DNA of 64,000 nt from JBFWNG01 sp050251195 (GTDB lineage Bacteria > Bdellovibrionota_B > Oligoflexia > Oligoflexales > Oligoflexaceae). The stretch's first letter is position 1; each line of letters starts with the position of its first letter. A model generated the notes under the pieces. The model saw only the letters and a list, made by a program, of their open reading frames with translations. It ran no database searches and was not told the origin of the DNA. Of this stretch, positions 8,276 to 16,917 are shown piece by piece. The DNA is taken from the NCBI GenBank assembly GCA_050251195.1, contig JBFWNG010000001.1:496001-560000 (forward strand), written 5' to 3'. The position numbers were made by a program, and so were the translations under genes.

Positions 8276-10483
8276 ATGTACAGAAGTCAAACGTTGATCA
8301 TCGTTTCGAACCGCCTTCCGGTAACCGTAACACGTGCGAATGATCAGCTCGTTGCTCAACCGAGCTCCGGTGGTCTCGTTACGGGCTTGCGCAGTGTTTA
8401 TGAGCGGGAAAATGTCTTGTGGGTTGGCCATGCCGGCGTGTTTTCGGACGACAACGGATTCTCCGAACTCAGTGAAGATCTTCGACGCAGACGCTTAGTC
8501 ACGGTTGAAGTGGGCAAATCTATGTACGACCGGTATTATCACGGCACCAGTAACGGGGCCGTTTGGCCGCTGTTTCATTACTTTCCCGAGGCAATGAACT
8601 TCTCTTTTGAAGATTGGAATGCCTATAAGAAAGCGAACGAACGATTCGCGGAGAAGGTCTTGGAAGTTGCTAACCCCGGGGATTTGGTATGGGTCCACGA
8701 CTACCAGCTGATGTTGCTTCCGTCGTTGCTTCGACAGAGCCGGAAAGATTTGCGAATCGCTTATTTTCATCACATCCCTTTCCCGGCCTATGAAATTTTC
8801 CGGATGATGCCAGTTCGCAAGGAACTCCTGGAAGGTCTTCTGGGAGCCGACTACATCGGATTTCATAATTACGATTATATGGGGCACTTCCTCCTGTGTG
8901 TCTCGCGTCTTCTGGGGCACGAGGTTCACATCGACGAAATTCATTACCCCGGGCATACAATCAAGGCGGGGGTACATCCGCTTGGTATCGATTACGAAGC
9001 GATACAAACCATCATGGCCGAACAACAGGAGCAGAACCGTATCCTTAGAGATCTCAAGACCGAGATTCTCCTGTTGGGCGTTGACCGACTTGATTACAGC
9101 AAGGGAATTTTGGAGAAAATCCGGGGCTTCGGCGAATTCCTGAGGAAATATCCTGCGTTTGTCGGCAGGACGGTTCTGCTGCAGCTTTGTGTCCCGTCGC
9201 GCGCAGACATTCCGACATACGGTGACCTTAAGGCAGAAGTAGAACGACTTGTCGGGCAAATCAACGGGGAATTCGGAATGCCGGGGTACAGTCCCGTGCA
9301 GTATCTTTACAGAAGCGTTTCGCAAGAGGACTTATTCGCCCTCTATCGGGCAGCTGACGTTGCTATCGTCACGCCATTGCGCGATGGCCTCAATCTCGTT
9401 TGCAAAGAATACGTTGCGGCAAGAACGAACGAGGACGGCGTGTTGATTTTGAGCGAATTTGCCGGAGCTAGCGCCGAAATGGGAGAGGCTATCCTTGTTA
9501 ACCCTTTCGATATACGAAGTGTAAGCAATGCCATCTTTCAAGCGGTGACTATGAGACGGGAGTTGCGCCGAAGTAAGATGCTAACTTTGCGCGCGCGGGT
9601 TAAAACTTACGACAATGTAGCTTGGGCTGATCGTTTCATGGTCTCGTGGTCGAATCACACTTCGACGGTACGGCAGACATCCCAAAGAATCGATCCCGCG
9701 ACGCTTGGTCATATCCGTAGTTCGGTGGTCCTTGCGTCGAAATGTTATATGTTTCTGGACAACGACGGGACGCTTACTCCTATTGCCAGGAGACCGGAAC
9801 TCGCTATTCCTTCAGCGGAAGTTCAAGCGTCACTGGCGCGAATAGGGCGTTGCGAGAGTCTCGAGGTGACGGTTGTGACGGGTCGACCGAGAGACTTTTG
9901 CGAACAATATTTTTTCGGTCTTCCGGTCAATATTTTTGCGGAACACGCGGCCTATTTTTGCCGAAAGGGTGAGAATACTTGGCAAGAAATGTTTGCGTTC
10001 GAAGAGTCACCTGAAGTGAGGCGAGAGATTCTCAACTTGTTGAACTTCTACAAAGGATTCGTGGCGGCCTCCCATGTTGAGGTCAAGGAAACGAGTTTTG
10101 TGTGGCATTACCGGGAGTCAGAGCCGGTTTTCGCGAGCTGGCAAGCTAAAGAACTTGTAAGCTCGTTGCATCTTCTCTTGCAGAATACGTCTTATGCCGT
10201 TTACCATGGTCGTAAGATGGTCGAGGTAAAGCCGGCCATGGCGCATAAAGGCTTTGCCGTGGAGCACGTGGTTAGGCAAGGAAACGAAAGCGATTTTTCC
10301 CTCATAACGATCGGCGACGATACGACGGATGAAGACATGTACAAAACTCTTCGCGACAAGAATATCTCGATTCATATGGGGCAGCAGAACGCTTATGCCA
10401 AGTATTATCTCGACAGCGGAGTTGATTTTCCTTCTTTCTTGACGGATCTCATTCCCCTTCCGTCACAAGGGCAAGCAAGCTGA
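8276..10483 (+). CDS. otsAB: Trehalose-6-phosphate synthase/phosphatase fusion (OtsA-OtsB)
   Basis: This 735-residue protein fuses the two enzymes of the OtsAB pathway. The first 470 residues are a GT20 trehalose-6-phosphate synthase ([11 protein letters not shown] at the start; [45 protein letters not shown]). It joins glucose from a nucleotide sugar to glucose-6-phosphate. The remaining part is a HAD-type trehalose-6-phosphatase with the nucleophile motif DNDGT, a VTGR strand and the metal motif [12 protein letters not shown] 8276 is preferred because AGGAGG ends six bases upstream; an upstream in-frame ATG at 8252 lacks a site. It lies between GH15 and glucokinase, with a TGATG overlap to the latter. 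Confidence 0.93.
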   Translation: MYRSQTLIIVSNRLPVTVTRANDQLVAQPSSGGLVTGLRSVYERENVLWVGHAGVFSDDNGFSELSEDLRRRRLVTVEVGKSMYDRYYHGTSNGAVWPLFHYFPEAMNFSFEDWNAYKKANERFAEKVLEVANPGDLVWVHDYQLMLLPSLLRQSRKDLRIAYFHHIPFPAYEIFRMMPVRKELLEGLLGADYIGFHNYDYMGHFLLCVSRLLGHEVHIDEIHYPGHTIKAGVHPLGIDYEAIQTIMAEQQEQNRILRDLKTEILLLGVDRLDYSKGILEKIRGFGEFLRKYPAFVGRTVLLQLCVPSRADIPTYGDLKAEVERLVGQINGEFGMPGYSPVQYLYRSVSQEDLFALYRAADVAIVTPLRDGLNLVCKEYVAARTNEDGVLILSEFAGASAEMGEAILVNPFDIRSVSNAIFQAVTMRRELRRSKMLTLRARVKTYDNVAWADRFMVSWSNHTSTVRQTSQRIDPATLGHIRSSVVLASKCYMFLDNDGTLTPIARRPELAIPSAEVQASLARIGRCESLEVTVVTGRPRDFCEQYFFGLPVNIFAEHAAYFCRKGENTWQEMFAFEESPEVRREILNLLNFYKGFVAASHVEVKETSFVWHYRESEPVFASWQAKELVSSLHLLLQNTSYAVYHGRKMVEVKPAMAHKGFAVEHVVRQGNESDFSLITIGDDTTDEDMYKTLRDKNISIHMGQQNAYAKYYLDSGVDFPSFLTDLIPLPSQGQAS

Positions 10484-11445
10484 TGCATTTTTTGGTAGGA
10501 GACATAGGCGGAACGAAATCGACCTTGGCATATTTTGATTCTAAAGCCAAGTCGGTGACCAAACAGAAGATTTTTTTGAACAAGGACTTTTCCTCTCTTG
10601 AGGACGTTGTCGAGTCTTTCGTGCGAGATCTCGAACAGAGAACGACGGCAGCGTGCTTCGCCGTGGCGGGCGCAATTCAAGACCAAACCGTTCGACTGAC
10701 GAATCTTCCGTGGCTTATCAGCGCCGCCGATTTACAGCGACGCTTCGGCTATGGAAACGTAAGACTTCTCAACGATGTTGAGGCGCTCGCTTATGCGATT
10801 CCAGGATACCCGTCTGACGGGATGCAGGCATGGCATCAGGTTGATGCCGAAGTCCGCGGTGTAAAGGCTGTTATTGCGGTCGGTACGGGGCTAGGAGAGT
10901 CGTTTCTTGTTCCAGTTGATCGAGGGTACTGCGCGTTCCCGTCCGAGGGGGGACATTGCACTTTTGCGCCGAGAGAGCCAGTGCAGGTCGAACTCTTACA
11001 GTGGGTGTGGGAGAATTTGGGGCATGTGAGTTATGAAAGCGTGTGTTCGGGCTCTGCCTTGCCGCGAATTCATAACTTTCTCAGCGAAAAAACGGCGAAG
11101 GTTGGCGGAGGTGAGACCTACTCCGCACGCCACATTACCGATCGGGCAAGGAACGGTGATCCCATTTGCCACGAAGCCGTTCAAGTATTCGGCGATATCC
11201 TGGCCGGGAAGGCGTCTGATCTGGCCGTGACTTTGTTGCCCTACGGCGGACTCTATTTATGCGGAGGGTTCCTGAGTAAAGTTGCGCCTTTGATCGATCG
11301 CAAACGCTTCTTGAGCGGATATTTCCGAAAGGGTCGTTTGGAAACAACCCTTCGAAAGATTCCCGTCTACTTCATAGACGACCCGGACCTGCCTGTGAAG
11401 GGAGCGATCAAATACTCAATCTCTCTTCAGCATGAAACTGCCTAG
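10483..11445 (+). CDS. glk: Glucokinase (Glk family)
   Basis: This 320-residue protein has the proteobacterial Glk landmarks: the ATP phosphate loop GDIGGTKS at the N-terminus, LNDVEALAYAIP (family LNDFEA), VGTGLGESFLV and SEGGHCTFAP. It phosphorylates glucose to glucose-6-phosphate with ATP in the cytoplasm. Its ATG overlaps the otsAB stop (TGATG), so the two are translationally coupled. In context it returns glucose released by the GH15 enzyme to the hexose-phosphate pool, which also feeds OtsA. The 3' end overlaps the last 30 bases of the convergent lipoprotein gene. Confidence 0.88.
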   Translation: MHFLVGDIGGTKSTLAYFDSKAKSVTKQKIFLNKDFSSLEDVVESFVRDLEQRTTAACFAVAGAIQDQTVRLTNLPWLISAADLQRRFGYGNVRLLNDVEALAYAIPGYPSDGMQAWHQVDAEVRGVKAVIAVGTGLGESFLVPVDRGYCAFPSEGGHCTFAPREPVQVELLQWVWENLGHVSYESVCSGSALPRIHNFLSEKTAKVGGGETYSARHITDRARNGDPICHEAVQVFGDILAGKASDLAVTLLPYGGLYLCGGFLSKVAPLIDRKRFLSGYFRKGRLETTLRKIPVYFIDDPDLPVKGAIKYSISLQHETA

Positions 11446-12438
11446 ACCTTCTTCTTGATCGCCGTCGAGCAAGAGAAGCGAACCCGTGAAGTCGCCGAGG
11501 CTCCATATCTGCCCTACAAACAATATTTGCTTCTTAGTGGGGCTTTCAAAAGCCATAGTGACAGTGGGAAATTCAGTTTGGTTTAAATCGGCGATGGGAT
11601 ACTGATTGTTTGCCGGAGTATAGGTAAAGACTTCGTCGCCTAGGGTCAGTGTCCCTGCTTCGAGAGGACTCAGAGAAAAGGTGCTGTCTTCTTCTTTGGC
11701 GCCGGCTGTTTCCTGGATGATGATCTTGGTAAAAATCGTAGCACCCAAAAGCTCCTCCGAGACATCGTGAATCGTCCCACTCCATTGTCCAATGTATTGC
11801 TTATAAAAAGAAGATCTGGTTTCGGAGGAATACGCGAAGTCCACCTTTTTTGTATCCGAAGTTTCTTCCATTACCTTTTTTCCGTCTTCTTCAACTTCAC
11901 GTTCCTCCTTGATCACAAGGAACATCGCGTATTCCCCGCTGACCGGCTTTTGATCTTTACGCATGGAGCCGTTGAGGCAATAGTAAACTTCACGCTTACT
12001 GTTATACCTAAATGTTTCGGAACACACGCTAAATCGCGTGCTCGTGCCAAAGTCGTCAGATACGTTTTCTCCGCCCTGGAGTTCGGAGTTGGAACCTCGG
12101 CCGAGAACCGTAGGTGTGTCAATAAAATGCGCAGCAACTTGCTGGGGATCTACGTCGTAGCTCTCAAGCAATGACGATTCTTCGGGAGTTAGTCCCGTAC
12201 GTTCAACCGTTGCCAGTATATTATGGCGGCCGCTTTCGTTGACAATGCTGAACTTCATGTCGATGTCCGAACCTTTGGCTTTTTCGGCCGTGTATTCTCC
12301 AGAAACGTCGAAAGCGTTTTCTTGTCTTTCCCGCTTTTCGGCATCGGACACCATGGCGCCGCAGGCCTGGAGGCCCAAAAGGGCGGATACGCTAGTCGTT
12401 GCAAATGCACGTCTTTTGTTGCCGTTGTTAAGAACCAT
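11416..12438 (-). CDS. Predicted lipoprotein of unknown function
   Basis: This 340-residue protein starts at an ATG (12438) with GAGGAGAG five bases upstream; an in-frame ATG at 12474 lies inside the preceding gene. A short positively charged N-terminus and hydrophobic run end at GLQAC, a lipobox-like Cys about 26 residues in. The mature part is acidic and beta-rich with two conserved-looking cysteines (SVCSETF, YYCLNGS). I recognise no family. It is the last gene of a TetR - ABC1 kinase - lipoprotein operon, 11 bp behind the kinase. Overlap with the end of glk suggests convergent transcripts that read into each other. Confidence 0.65.
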   Translation of the reverse strand: MVLNNGNKRRAFATTSVSALLGLQACGAMVSDAEKRERQENAFDVSGEYTAEKAKGSDIDMKFSIVNESGRHNILATVERTGLTPEESSLLESYDVDPQQVAAHFIDTPTVLGRGSNSELQGGENVSDDFGTSTRFSVCSETFRYNSKREVYYCLNGSMRKDQKPVSGEYAMFLVIKEEREVEEDGKKVMEETSDTKKVDFAYSSETRSSFYKQYIGQWSGTIHDVSEELLGATIFTKIIIQETAGAKEEDSTFSLSPLEAGTLTLGDEVFTYTPANNQYPIADLNQTEFPTVTMAFESPTKKQILFVGQIWSLGDFTGSLLLLDGDQEEGLGSFMLKRD

Positions 12439-12449
12439 AGAAACTCTCC

Positions 12450-13739
12450 TCATTTTGTTTGTGGTTGGATCCATTCGTTTGTCATCACGACCTGCGCTTT
12501 CATCATTTCAAAAATGCGGTACAGGCCGTAAAAGTTGCGATTCATAAAGAGAACGTTGACGTTGAACTTGCCGAACGCCTTTTGTTGCAATAGTTCTCGA
12601 AAGATCCGAACGCCTTGAGAGCAATAGTCCTTGTTGGCGCCAAAGTCGAAGGCACGACTTTGGAAAGGTAAGGCGATCCACTCGCCAAATGGAATGACGT
12701 ATTTCTCGTAAATCTCATGGTCGACGTCGATACCCAGAAGACGATAGTGTTCGCGTGCCCTGAGGTCGTCGTTCTGAATATGCGCGTTGAAGATCTGTCT
12801 TATAGTCTCGGTGAATGCCGGGTCGAATGTTTTTACGCAGCCGAAGTCGACTAATCCCACCCTGCCGTCGGCGTGGAGCAGGTAATTGCCGGGGTTTGGA
12901 TCCGCATGAATTCGGCCGTGTTTGAAGAGAAGGCGCATGAAAAAATCGTACATGGCCTGCGCGGCGACGTTTCGTTCCGCCTGTCGCGGATTCATGGCGA
13001 GCCATTCCGCAAGGTGCATTCCTTTTTGCAGCGTGGTCGTGAGTACTTCTTGGCTGGAAAATTCTTTGATGGGGCGTGGGAGGGCGACGCCAAAACCGCC
13101 GATATTGTCGTGAAACCATTGCGTGGTCTGGAATTCTTTTTCGTAGTCCAGCTCTTCTTCGAGACGCTGTTCGACTTCTGCAATGGCGCTTCCAATAAAG
13201 GTATCTTTGAAAAAGGGCAGAATCACTTGTTTTGCGAGTCGAATATCGTTCTCAACGGCTTTCGCAATGCCGGGGTATTTAATCTTAACTGCGACTTCCT
13301 GACCTTTTACGATCGTCGTTGCCTTGTGAACCTGTCCGAGACTAGCCGCAGCAAAGGGAACTTCGTCGAAGGCCTTGAACAATTCGTCGGGGAGTTTACC
13401 AAATGCGTCCTGGAGAGTCTTGCGAACGATGACTCGACTCAACGGCGGAACCTTGTAGTGGGTTTTGGCAAATTCTTTACGATAAGCGTCGGGTAATACA
13501 TCGACTTCGAGGCTCAGGAACTGCAATATCTTGAGCGCTGCTCCTCTTAACGATGACGCGGCCTCGAAAATTGTCGATGCGATTTCCTTGTCGGATTGAG
13601 ACTGGGCGTTCTCAAATTTTTGCTTGCTCATGAACGGGCGTTTGCAGGCTAACTTAAGCTTCTTGCCGGCCACCTTCGTCATCGTTAGACCGGCCGTCTT
13701 CGCTCGCTTGGATTTGGAGAGTGGAACGTCATCGCTCAT
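12450..13739 (-). CDS. ABC1/UbiB-family atypical kinase
   Basis: This 429-residue protein shows the ABC1 (ADCK/UbiB) pattern: the Ala-rich loop AAASLGQ (130-136), the ion-pair lysine strand VAVKIKYPG (149-157), an E...DY segment (EELDYEKE, about 195), the catalytic-loop-like HADPNPGN (278-285) and the metal-binding VDFG (297-300). Family members bind ATP and support isoprenoid lipid or quinone metabolism. The family-defining KxGQ motif reads KILQ (70-73), with Leu replacing Gly. No transmembrane helix is evident at the C-terminus, unlike classical UbiB. The start overlaps the TetR stop (ATGA) and has GGAGGTGA upstream. Confidence 0.85.
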   Translation of the reverse strand: MSDDVPLSKSKRAKTAGLTMTKVAGKKLKLACKRPFMSKQKFENAQSQSDKEIASTIFEAASSLRGAALKILQFLSLEVDVLPDAYRKEFAKTHYKVPPLSRVIVRKTLQDAFGKLPDELFKAFDEVPFAAASLGQVHKATTIVKGQEVAVKIKYPGIAKAVENDIRLAKQVILPFFKDTFIGSAIAEVEQRLEEELDYEKEFQTTQWFHDNIGGFGVALPRPIKEFSSQEVLTTTLQKGMHLAEWLAMNPRQAERNVAAQAMYDFFMRLLFKHGRIHADPNPGNYLLHADGRVGLVDFGCVKTFDPAFTETIRQIFNAHIQNDDLRAREHYRLLGIDVDHEIYEKYVIPFGEWIALPFQSRAFDFGANKDYCSQGVRIFRELLQQKAFGKFNVNVLFMNRNFYGLYRIFEMMKAQVVMTNEWIQPQTK

Positions 13740-14473
13740 TCGTCACCTCCAAATAAGCTGCGTTTTATTTTGGCGATCGACTGCGCCTTTTTGCTTGGAT
13801 TAAATATTTTGGAAAGAAGATGCTCGCGAACCAAATACTTGCCGAGGTCAAAGGCGGTCGACATGATTCGGCTTTGCAAAAGCGCGACGGTAACGTCAAG
13901 GCTCTTGTCGATCAATTGAGTTGTGGCATCGGAATTCTTTGAATCATCGTTGATCCAGTAGTAAGTCACGCCAACAAGGTATTCCCAGAACAATTCCACG
14001 ACAAACGACCTGAACGGGATGTCAGGAATCTCTTCCGCTTCAATCGCCGCGTCGAGCAAGTCAGCAAATATGGCCGTGAACTTCTTCTTGGCCATTTTCG
14101 CCTCTGAGTCGATACTCAGGCAGATGTTGGTAAACATGTAATCATAGGCAAGCTTAAGAAACTTTTTTTCATTTTTGGTTTGCTGAAAGAAGGTATCGAG
14201 CACCGCATGCAGTTGCTCTTTGAGGGTATAATTCTGGAAATCCTTGATCGCCTTGAGCTTGTCGACTAAATCGTCGGTCCTTAAGTCAAGATAACCAAAA
14301 AAAATAGATTCTTTTGTGGCAAAATACTTATAGATCGTCGCATCGGCAATCCCGGCCTTCTGCGAAATGTCCTTCATGGTCGCCGCCTTGTAGCCTTTGC
14401 TCTCGATAATGGCTACAGCCGCATCCACGATGGCAGCGCGAGTTTTGAGCTTATCTTCCTTCGAAATCTTCAT
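13736..14473 (-). CDS. TetR-family transcriptional regulator
   Basis: This 245-residue protein has a TetR DNA-binding domain in residues 1-70: RAAIVDAAVAIIESKGY, then ATMKDISQKAGIADATIY with KYFATKESIF, the typical helix-turn-helix with YKYF. The helical C-terminal ligand domain is not assigned. It heads the operon with an ABC1 kinase and a lipoprotein and overlaps the kinase start by four bases, so it probably controls this operon. TetR-ABC1 gene pairs also occur in other Bdellovibrio-like bacteria and leptospires, to my knowledge. AGGAGGAA precedes the ATG. Confidence 0.88.
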   Translation of the reverse strand: MKISKEDKLKTRAAIVDAAVAIIESKGYKAATMKDISQKAGIADATIYKYFATKESIFFGYLDLRTDDLVDKLKAIKDFQNYTLKEQLHAVLDTFFQQTKNEKKFLKLAYDYMFTNICLSIDSEAKMAKKKFTAIFADLLDAAIEAEEIPDIPFRSFVVELFWEYLVGVTYYWINDDSKNSDATTQLIDKSLDVTVALLQSRIMSTAFDLGKYLVREHLLSKIFNPSKKAQSIAKIKRSLFGGDE

Positions 14474-14495
14474 GATTTCCTCCTAATGTGAATAT

Positions 14496-14524
14496 ACTAT
14501 ATATTAGAAAGAAAAAAATGGCAA
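14496..14524 (-). promoter_or_regulatory. Sigma70-like promoter of the TetR operon
   Basis: On the minus strand TTGCCA (14524-14519) is followed, after exactly 17 bases, by TATAGT (14501-14496). The start codon is 23 bases further on, with AGGAGG in between. The AT-rich -10 region contains the near-palindrome TATACTATA, where the operon's own TetR could bind. No second copy was found to support an operator. Confidence 0.55.
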
Positions 14525-14621
14525 GCAAAATAAAGTAAATTTATATTAATGCTCCAGCCAAGCGAACCATCATCCTGTGATGGGCCGAAGCATCTCGAAC
14601 AGATCCCCAACAAAACTACAA

Positions 14622-15122
14622 TTATTTTTGTCCCCGAATAGCCTTCACCGTGTCCAAGGCAAGCTCGTTGGGAATTGGAATGGTCAGATGGTACTGCGAA
14701 ATTTTCCACGCACCGTTAAGCTTCAGAAGGACACCAGTCCCGCGGCATACCCCGTACGATTTGTTGTCCAGCAGCTCGTCGAACCAGGCAACATCCTTGG
14801 AAGGCGAAATATCGACATGCCGAGTTTTGGCCACGTAGGTCCAACCTTGGCCCTTTGCAAAATGCGGCTCCGCGTACTTTTTGAATTCTTCTACCGTCCA
14901 CCGCTCACCGGGATCGGTCCCGATAAAAACGCCTTGCGGCGCGAATAAGCCGAAATACGTAGCTCCGTCAGCCTTAGCGGCTGCTCCATGGAACTGATCC
15001 AATACCTTCACGACCTCCCGAGTCAAGTCCGTGTTTACGCGTTCTCCTGCCATCGAATGATCCATCGTTAAATTCCCGACTAGCGCTATTGCCAATAAAC
15101 CGAATGCCCTTGCAATCCACAT
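14622..15122 (-). CDS. Exported NTF2-like (SnoaL/DUF4440-type) protein
   Basis: This protein of about 166 residues has a hydrophobic signal-like N-terminus (ARAFGLLAIALVGNL) and then a DUF4440/SnoaL-like alpha+beta cone. VLDQFHGAAAKADGATYFGLF, with APQGVFIGTD and WTVEEFKKYAEPHF, is the usual family layout. It ends in strands TGVLLKLNGAW and KISQYHLTIPIPNE. These small proteins bind diverse ligands and many have no known reaction. The ATG at 15122 is chosen over an in-frame TTG at 15140 because neither has a strong ribosome site. It stands alone between the TetR operon and a repeat region. Confidence 0.7.
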   Translation of the reverse strand: MWIARAFGLLAIALVGNLTMDHSMAGERVNTDLTREVVKVLDQFHGAAAKADGATYFGLFAPQGVFIGTDPGERWTVEEFKKYAEPHFAKGQGWTYVAKTRHVDISPSKDVAWFDELLDNKSYGVCRGTGVLLKLNGAWKISQYHLTIPIPNELALDTVKAIRGQK

Positions 15123-15333
15123 ATTATTCGCTCTGATCAAAGTTGATGTATGTTTAATGTGAAGATACTTGAGTTACCACGAAACGGCAAGCCGCCATCC
15201 GAACAAACAAGCCGCGATCCGAACAACAAGCAACAAGATGCGATCCGAACAATTGAGGCGATCCGAACAATTGAGGCGCCCTCCGAACAACAAGCCGCCC
15301 TCCGATCAGCAAGCCGTTATCGTAGCGGCCAGC

Positions 15334-15358
15334 CGTCATCCTGAGCGAAGCGAAGGAT
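15334..15358 (+). repeat. Dispersed 25-bp repeat, copy 1
   Basis: The 25-mer with core GAGCGAAGCGAAGG and flank CGTCATCCT is found again, exactly and inverted, at 31566-31590. Closely similar repeats are widespread in acidobacterial and other environmental genomes, as far as I know. No coding role is visible. Confidence 0.75.
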
Positions 15359-15368
15359 TTCTCGCGAG

Positions 15369-15413
15369 TGTCCCGAAATTTCACCACTCCCGGAATGGTG
15401 AAATTTTGGGACA
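15369..15413. repeat. 45-bp palindromic element, left copy
   Basis: A 22-base arm (15369-15390, beginning TGTCCCGAAATTTCACC) and its inverted partner (15392-15413) differ at two positions, around a one-base centre. A related palindrome lies at 16302-16346. The outer arm here and the outer arm of that copy are perfect 22-bp inverted repeats of each other, enclosing 978 bp with the HNH relic. Confidence 0.8.
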
Positions 15414-15637
15414 TTCAAGTTCCAATTTTGGACTTGACAGGTTTCTCTATGATTGCAAAGGCGATACATCAAATGACCCTTAAAACCGATTCAAGTACAT
15501 CTCTCTTTGTCCTCAAAACACTGGAATCCCCGCAACCATTGCAAGCTTTGCCCAGAGCCGCTTTCGCACAATAGAAGCCAAATTCGAACGTCAAAAAAAC
15601 GCATGCTAATATCGCCTCCATAACAGAGGAGCACACC

Positions 15638-16334
15638 ATGAATTCGTTGTCCCATCTTTCCGACTCAACGATCACAAACAATCTAAAGAAAATTGCAGCC
15701 CACGAACGCACGACGTTGATGCAGTTTCTCGATTATCTGGCGGAAGTCGAAGCAAGGCGTCTATACGCTATCTCACCACATGCACATGGGAAGCCTGACA
15801 AAGTCTCATACCTCACGGAGACTCGCGTACATATCAAGTTCAGCGCAGGCGAAGCACTTCATAAAAAACTCAAGAAAGTGAAGGAACTGGCAAAAGGAAA
15901 ATGCTCTGACGGAAATCTTGAAGCGGTGATCAACTCGCTCTGCGAAGAGTACCTAGATCGGCACGATCCTGAGCGAAAGGCGGAACGTCAAAAGCCCGCT
16001 CGAACAAAACCTAAGGCCACAAAGAAGCCGTCGGTGAAAGACGAAAAGCCTCAACCAAACCCGCTATATTCCCCAAGCGGTCAAATCTATAGTTTGGAAA
16101 CGAGACCGGGGCCAGTGCACATTCACGACAAGCGACGGGCATCGCTGCGGGGAAAGGAAATATCTCGAGTACGACCATAAGATTCCTTTTGCTCTTGGCG
16201 GGCGTTCTGATGATCCTACGAACGTTAGACTTTTGTGTCGGGCTCATAATAGGCTTCACGCAGAGCATGCGTTTGGAAAAGGTTTTGTGGCAAATAAGAT
16301 ATGTTCCGGAATTTCACCATTCCAGGAGTGGTGA
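15638..16334 (+). pseudogene. Decayed HNH endonuclease gene (frameshift plus internal deletion)
   Basis: Frame 1 (15638 on) encodes LSDSTITNNLKKIAAHERTT and QFLDYLAEVEARRLYA, then jumps to TETRVHIKFSAGEALHKKL. The middle domain expected after EARRL in this family is missing, suggesting an internal deletion of some tens of residues. Near 16060-16066 the frame shifts by +1. The new frame reads RYIPQAVKSIVWKRDRGQC, CGERKYLEYDHKIPFALGG and NVRLLCRAHNRLHAEHAFG, a textbook HNH nuclease end. Left uncorrected, frame 1 runs on to a stop at 16178-16180 and gives a 180-residue protein without HNH residues. The restored frame stops at 16332-16334, inside the right palindrome. AGAGGAG precedes the ATG. 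Confidence 0.85.
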
Positions 16335-16346
16335 AATTTCGGGACA
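16302..16346. repeat. 45-bp palindromic element, right copy
   Basis: Arms 16302-16323 and 16325-16346 form an imperfect 22-base inverted repeat around one base. The right arm is the exact reverse complement of the left arm of the copy at 15369. The stop codon of the frame-corrected HNH relic lies in it. Confidence 0.8.
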
Positions 16347-16435
16347 TTACGGTGAAAACACCTGGACAGCATAGGAGATCCCCCGACGATATCCTTTCAG
16401 CGTCTCCCAAACCTCAGCGTTTCCGCGATCTCTTG

Positions 16436-16477
16436 TTTTAACGCGGAAGCGCGGAATAATGGAGGCGCAGAAAGACC
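16436..16477 (+). repeat. GC-rich dispersed repeat, single arm
   Basis: TTTTAACGCGGAAGCGCGGA followed by a segment around TGGAGGCGCAGAAAGA matches the arms of the inverted repeats at 23804-23918 and 39411-39586. An imperfect partner (AGCGTTTCCGCGATC) lies just upstream at about 16417-16431. Confidence 0.65.
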
Positions 16478-16496
16478 TTCTGCTGCGCTGGTTAAT

Positions 16497-16880
16497 TTAT
16501 TTCTTCGGTTGAAAGCTAATCGACTTTGAGAGTTTGTCGACGATTTCTTTGATCTTCATCGGTTTGGCGAAAACTTCTTCGGCGCCTTTGGTGAGGGCTT
16601 CGTCGACGGGGCTGTCGCTGTAGCCTGTCATGAGAAAGACTTTGGGAAGTTTGGTGTTCTTTTTTTTGATCTCTTCGAGGAGGCGGATTCCTCCGCCTTT
16701 GGGCATGCGAATGTCGCTGAGTACGACGTCGAATTCTTGTTGGGAAATGAGTTTCAGTGCTTCGTCGGTGTCGTAAGCGACGAAGCTGTCGTAGCCGTAG
16801 TTCTGGAAAGTGAAACTCATCATGTCACAGATATCGACTTCGTCGTCTACGATGAGAATTTTTGGTTTTGCTGGTGACAT
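16497..16880 (-). CDS. Single-domain response regulator (CheY-like receiver)
   Basis: This 127-residue protein is a lone receiver domain. KILIVDDEVDICD gives the acidic pair, VVLSDIRMPKGGG contains the phosphorylatable Asp, VFLMTGY has the conserved Thr, and FAKPMK supplies the Lys-Pro. It has no output domain, so it should act through protein contacts or phosphotransfer. The ATG at 16880 is preferred: the longer frame to 16940 would overlap the thiolase gene. It lies 37 bp downstream of fadA in the same direction and may be the distal gene of that operon. No cognate histidine kinase is in the window. Confidence 0.88.
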   Translation of the reverse strand: MSPAKPKILIVDDEVDICDMMSFTFQNYGYDSFVAYDTDEALKLISQQEFDVVLSDIRMPKGGGIRLLEEIKKKNTKLPKVFLMTGYSDSPVDEALTKGAEEVFAKPMKIKEIVDKLSKSISFQPKK

Positions 16881-16917
16881 GACTTTTTCCGATTGTTGTC
16901 TCTTATTGTAAGCAAAT

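Larger units (their letters stand above)
15123..15637. repeat. Repeat-rich intergenic region
   Basis: This 515-bp gene-free stretch holds a degenerate tandem array at about 15190-15320, built on GCGATCCGAACAA; two exact adjacent 18-bp copies (GCGATCCGAACAATTGAG) occur near 15239-15274. It also holds a 25-bp dispersed repeat at 15334-15358 and a 45-bp palindrome at 15369-15413. Both strands are open for short distances, but codon content follows the repeats and no gene is supported. The last 200 bases should contain the promoter of the former HNH gene; AGAGGAG lies before its ATG. Confidence 0.7.

Noticed and set aside
9742..9972. Separate OtsB gene start inside the OtsA-OtsB gene
   Set aside because: The frame is continuous from OtsA through the HAD motifs with no internal ribosome site, so it is a true fusion.
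15154..15414. Open frames of 60-100 codons on both strands in the tandem-repeat stretch
   Set aside because: Their codons follow the DNA repeats, no ribosome site or family motif fits, and both strands are equally open.
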